From: Cyanobacteria bacterium UBA11153
GTDB taxonomy: Bacteria; Cyanobacteriota; Cyanobacteriia; Cyanobacteriales; Coleofasciculaceae
Assembly: GCA_003511885.1 (NCBI GenBank)
Contig: DOIX01000007.1
Span: 1-8,390, forward strand
DNA: 8,390 nucleotides
Reading direction: 5' to 3'
The notes below the pieces were generated by a model. That model did not search any database, was not told the origin of the DNA, and saw nothing but the letters and a program-made list of their open reading frames with translations. This document shows positions 6,713 to 8,390 of the stretch, piece after piece (position 1 is the stretch's first letter; each line of letters begins with the position of its first letter). The translations under genes were made by a program, and so were the position numbers.

Positions 6713-6739
6713 AACTGATAAAATCTGATTTTATCAGTT
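6713..6739. terminator. Perfect hairpin, probable bidirectional terminator
   Basis: AACTGATAAAA (6713-6723) pairs perfectly with 6729-6739 around a 5-base loop and is followed by TTT on the plus strand. It sits between convergent genes, directly after the longer hairpin, and before a smaller one on the other gene's side (6749-6754 with 6759-6764). The spacer therefore looks built for termination from both sides. Confidence 0.6.
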
Positions 6740-6763
6740 TCCTGAAGGATTGCTCCGTAGCAA

Positions 6764-7168
6764 TTATTTAGTCTTCATTTGACTTGCCATGTCCAAGAAA
6801 CCATTCATACTAGGACCTGGACGACGGCGGCTACTATTAGTAGTAAGCGGTAACAAGTTACTGGGTGCAAAGGTTACTCCAGGCTCGGGTTCAACTCTGG
6901 GATTACTAGGAGCTACAGTTGGTGCAGGTGCTACCTTTGCTGTCGCCTTTTTCACAGATGTCTTTGTCTTAGCTTTTGGCGTTGCCGCTGGCGCTGTTGC
7001 TGCTGGTGCTGTTGCTGCTGGCGTTTCAGGCGCTGGTGCTGTTACTGGTGCTGCTGCATCTGACTTCACATTTCCAGTTTCGTCTAATTCTAGGAAATAC
7101 CCCCCAGATTTTTTAGTTTTAGCAGCCGAGCCATTGTCTTGAGATTTTTTGTTGAACAAACCGAACAT
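6764..7168 (-). CDS. Small Ala/Pro-rich protein with conserved-looking ends, function unknown
   Basis: A 134-residue protein that is largely disordered. The N-terminus MFGLFNKKSQ is amphipathic and basic, followed by SGGYFLELDETGNVK (21-35). The middle (38-90) is Ala/Pro/Thr/Lys low complexity, including tandem APAAT units, and the C-terminus has FAPSNLLPL (100-108) and SRRRPGPSMNGFLDMASQ (113-130). I recall proteins of this pattern (FLELDE near the start, RRRPGPS..xFLDMA at the end) as cyanobacterial hypotheticals, but I can name no function. The two ordered ends around a variable linker suggest two binding patches, perhaps one at a membrane and one on a partner. ATG 7168 is preceded by AGGGG (7178-7182) at a nine-base spacing. 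An overlapping plus-strand frame (6789-7142) is only its antisense shadow: the peptide there is a Gly/Ala/Val monotony made by the repeat codons. Confidence 0.8.
   Translation of the reverse strand: MFGLFNKKSQDNGSAAKTKKSGGYFLELDETGNVKSDAAAPVTAPAPETPAATAPAATAPAATPKAKTKTSVKKATAKVAPAPTVAPSNPRVEPEPGVTFAPSNLLPLTTNSSRRRPGPSMNGFLDMASQMKTK
6984..7023. repeat. 15-bp tandem repeat inside the Ala/Pro gene
   Basis: About two and a half copies of a 15-bp unit (ctggygctgttgctg) lie in the coding region and encode the APAAT repeats of the minus-strand protein. The unit length is a multiple of three, so copy-number change by slippage would lengthen or shorten the linker without a frameshift. Confidence 0.7.
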
Positions 7169-7263
7169 TTACAAATACCCCTGTCTTTTTAGAGAAATTT
7201 AATTGAGTTGCTGCCACTGGCAGGCAAATGTACCAAGGTTGATAATTTTCGATTAAGGTAATT

Positions 7264-7467
7264 ATGAATTTTTATGGCAGGTATTTGCAAGCTTTATTGA
7301 CTTTTCTTAACAAAAATTTACATAAAGGGGGTGTAAGTGCGGTTTTCTTGGCTCAACTGAGTAAAAGTCACGTTCTACTTTATATATCTTTACAAAGAGC
7401 AACCCTCAAAGCCCTGTCTGTTGTGACTAACAGGACTTGCACCATTCTCAATAATGCCAAAAAATAG
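7264..7467 (+). CDS. Doubtful small open reading frame
   Basis: A 67-codon frame with an AAGG-type site a few bases before its ATG. The peptide (MNFYGRYLQALLTFLNKN and on) shows no domain I recognise. Its C-terminal part runs into sequence (from about 7430) that looks like repeat or IS-associated DNA, next to the IS debris. It could be a real small protein, a truncated transposase start, or chance; chance is most likely. Confidence 0.18.
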   Translation: MNFYGRYLQALLTFLNKNLHKGGVSAVFLAQLSKSHVLLYISLQRATLKALSVVTNRTCTILNNAKK

Positions 7468-7522
7468 ATTCATTTTTGGGACACGAAGATGTGCTACATG
7501 TCAGACTGTGTAAGGGTTTTAT

Positions 7523-7543
7523 CCATAGTTGTCGCCCCGCCAG
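7523..7543 (+). mobile_element. Solo IS terminal end, copy 1 of 3
   Basis: The 21-mer ccatagttgtcgccccgccag recurs with one change at 7870-7890 and with slightly more change at 8349-8369. In those two cases it lies just past the 3' end of an IS4-type transposase fragment, so it is best read as that element's right end. Here it stands alone, with no recognisable transposase sequence before it. The sequence is seen directly; calling it an IS end is inference. Confidence 0.65.
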
Positions 7544-7550
7544 GACTCAA

Positions 7551-7700
7551 TTAGTAGTTATAGCAACCACCACCCCGTTGCAACAACTGCCACATTTGCA
7601 CCTTGGGATCCACCTGCCTCTGTACCACAGGTGTAATTGACAGCGCTTTAAACCACCGCTCTAGCGATCGCACTAAGAGATCAGCGATCGCGCTTAGAAT
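7551..7700 (-). pseudogene. C-terminal remnant of an unidentified host protein
   Basis: On the minus strand an open frame runs from about 7700 to a TAA stop at 7551-7553. It reads ILSAIADLLVRSLERWFKAL, then SITPVVQRQVDPKVQMWQLL, then QRGGGCYNY. It begins where homology to the IS4-type fragment begins (7696) and ends 8 bases before the solo IS end (7543). It has no start codon at its upstream edge. GC content is higher than in the flanks and the composition is protein-like (WFKAL, VDPKVQMW, a GGGCYNY tail). I read it as the last 50 or so residues of a host gene whose 5' part was removed by IS insertion or deletion. I do not recognise the family, and it could be chance. Confidence 0.45.
7662..7700. 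repeat. HIP1-containing tandem repeat
   Basis: Two imperfect copies of a 20-bp unit (agcgatcgcactaagag and agcgatcgcgcttagaa) each contain the cyanobacterial octamer GCGATCGC (7664-7671 and 7684-7691). They lie in the host-protein remnant and abut the IS4-type fragment. Confidence 0.55.
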
Positions 7701-7890
7701 ATCCCGCCGTCATAGCAATTTTTATATTGGTATACATGGTTATAATTGGATAGAATCTCTCAATTTATTTACCGAACAAACGGATCTATGAATGTCATTA
7801 TCCCCACATAAAAAACCTTATTATCAGCGAGGTCGAAGAGCTGAAGCCCTTGTCAAATATACCTTATAGCCATAGTTGTCGCCCCGTCAG
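7696..7890 (+). pseudogene. IS4-family transposase 3' fragment, first copy
   Basis: This is the transposase C-terminus plus the IS right end. It encodes RRHSNFYIGIHGYNWIESLN, then LFTEQTDL, an in-frame TGA (7789-7791), then MSLSPHKKPYYQRGRRAEAL and a TAG stop (7867-7869). The IS end follows (7870-7890). It is about 85% identical by hand count to 8176-8369, at a constant offset of 480 bases until one indel near 7850. The rest of the transposase, including all catalytic residues, is absent. The pattern RHS.FY.G.HG..WIES and then PYYQRG.RA is typical of IS4-family transposase tails. Confidence 0.8.
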
Positions 7891-8369
7891 CTGACAAATA
7901 TTAAGTTAATAGCCAAAGAGGCGTGGTTTATCTTGACAAATTTTTCGAGCTTAGACCTAGCTTTGTCAGGTTATCAAAAGCGCTTTGGTATTGAAGAAAT
8001 GTTTAGAGACTATAAAAGTGGTGGGTATAATCTTGAATCTACAGGTGTTAGTGGTGATCGTTTAATTACCCTGATTATAATAATTACATTCGCTTACACA
8101 AGTGCGATTATGTCTGGAGAAAAGATCGAGGATAAAAAAGTAGTTAAATATACATCTCGAGTCAAAGAAAAACAGAGAATATATCGCCGTCATAGTAGTT
8201 TTTATATTGGTATACATGGTTATGCTTGGATAGAATCTCTAAAATTATTTCACGAACAAACTACTCAATTAATGTCACTCAGCCCACATAAACGACCTTA
8301 TTATCAGCGAGGTCAAAGAGCTGAAACCCTATTAAATCTACCTTCTAGCCCAAGTTGTCGCCCCGTCAG
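7891..8369 (+). pseudogene. IS4-family transposase, 5'-truncated second copy
   Basis: An open frame (codons in phase with 7924) encodes IAKEAWFILTNFSSLDLALS, then the IS4-family YREK signature in GYQKRFGIEEMFRDYKSGGY: Y 7972, R 7981, catalytic E 7993 and K 8014 with the 2-3-6 spacing. It continues through NLESTGVSGDRLITL, KYTSRVKEKQR and RRHSSFYIGIHGYAW to PYYQRGQRAETLL. The N-terminal two thirds, with the first two catalytic Asp, is missing, so it is inactive. Compared with the first copy, one base is lost after AETL. The native stop is therefore out of frame, and the frame reads through the IS end (8349-8369) to the window edge. It starts directly after the first copy's end (7890/7891), giving a head-to-tail pair of 3' fragments. 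Confidence 0.85.
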
Positions 8370-8390
8370 GTTTAGATCTCCGAATTCTTA

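Larger units (their letters stand above)
7523..8369 (+). mobile_element. Composite of decayed IS4-family insertions
   Basis: Within 850 bases there are three same-orientation copies of the IS right end (7523-7543, 7870-7890, 8349-8369), two transposase 3' fragments and no recognisable left end; the inverted form ctgacggggcgacaact was looked for and not seen. This suggests repeated insertion or recombination between related elements followed by deletion of the 5' parts. The divergence between the copies (about 15%) means they were not made by a recent simple duplication. Confidence 0.75.

Noticed and set aside
6789..7142. 117-residue plus-strand Gly/Ala/Val-rich frame
   Set aside because: It is the complement of the Ala/Pro repeat codons of the minus-strand gene, which has a better start, a ribosome binding site and conserved-looking ends.
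7255..7400. TTTACA-type boxes that could be an RpaB (HLR1) site
   Set aside because: Only one good half-site (atttacataaa) is present at a believable position, and AT-rich spacers produce such matches by chance.
7662..7700. HIP1-containing tandem units considered as the start of a CRISPR-like array
   Set aside because: Only two imperfect copies without spacers; HIP1 octamers are common throughout cyanobacterial DNA.
7603..7791. 62-residue plus-strand frame over the IS junction
   Set aside because: Its first half is antisense to the host-protein remnant and its second half is the transposase tail up to the premature TGA; it is a chance fusion across a breakpoint.

Overview
The window looks like a piece of a cyanobacterial chromosome. 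It is AT-rich and has six copies of the cyanobacterial HIP1 octamer GCGATCGC (starting at 1501, 2831, 4999, 5179, 7664 and 7684). It carries a class C (three-domain) diflavin flavoprotein, a gene type tied to oxygenic photosynthesis, and its spacers are full of short palindromic repeats of the kind seen in filamentous and large-genome cyanobacteria. The species cannot be fixed from the sequence. No tRNA, rRNA or CRISPR array was seen.

Layout. Positions 1-864 hold no intact gene: a strong rho-independent terminator for a gene ending left of the window (47-89), several hairpin repeats, a decayed IS982-type transposase fragment (360-532) and an imperfect inverted repeat (608-713). Then come a PsiE-family membrane protein (865-1341, +) and a flavodiiron protein whose diiron ligands are largely replaced (1436-3160, +). 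A convergent spacer with a small MITE-like element follows (3198-3270). Next is a VWA/CoxE-like protein on the minus strand (3409-4593), divergent from rsmE (4671-5471, +), which is followed closely by a TPR protein (5521-6666, +). A double-hairpin convergent terminator zone (6661-6764) separates that gene from a small, low-complexity Ala/Pro protein on the minus strand (6764-7168).

The last 1.2 kb (7169-8390) is an insertion-sequence graveyard. It holds three copies of one 21-bp IS end, two overlapping-in-content 3' fragments of an IS4-family transposase in tandem, and between them a minus-strand reading frame that looks like the surviving C-terminus of a host protein cut by the IS.

The genes do not form one pathway. 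The flavoprotein serves photosynthetic electron transport (O2 photoreduction), RsmE matures 16S rRNA, and the VWA protein probably works with a MoxR-type ATPase encoded elsewhere. PsiE, the TPR protein and the Ala/Pro protein have no assigned reaction. rsmE and the TPR gene may be co-transcribed; the others look monocistronic. I see no defence island or new multi-gene system. The most unusual content is the layered mobile-element debris, the host-gene remnant inside it, the VWA gene without its usual partners, and the conserved-looking but unassigned Ala/Pro and TPR proteins.
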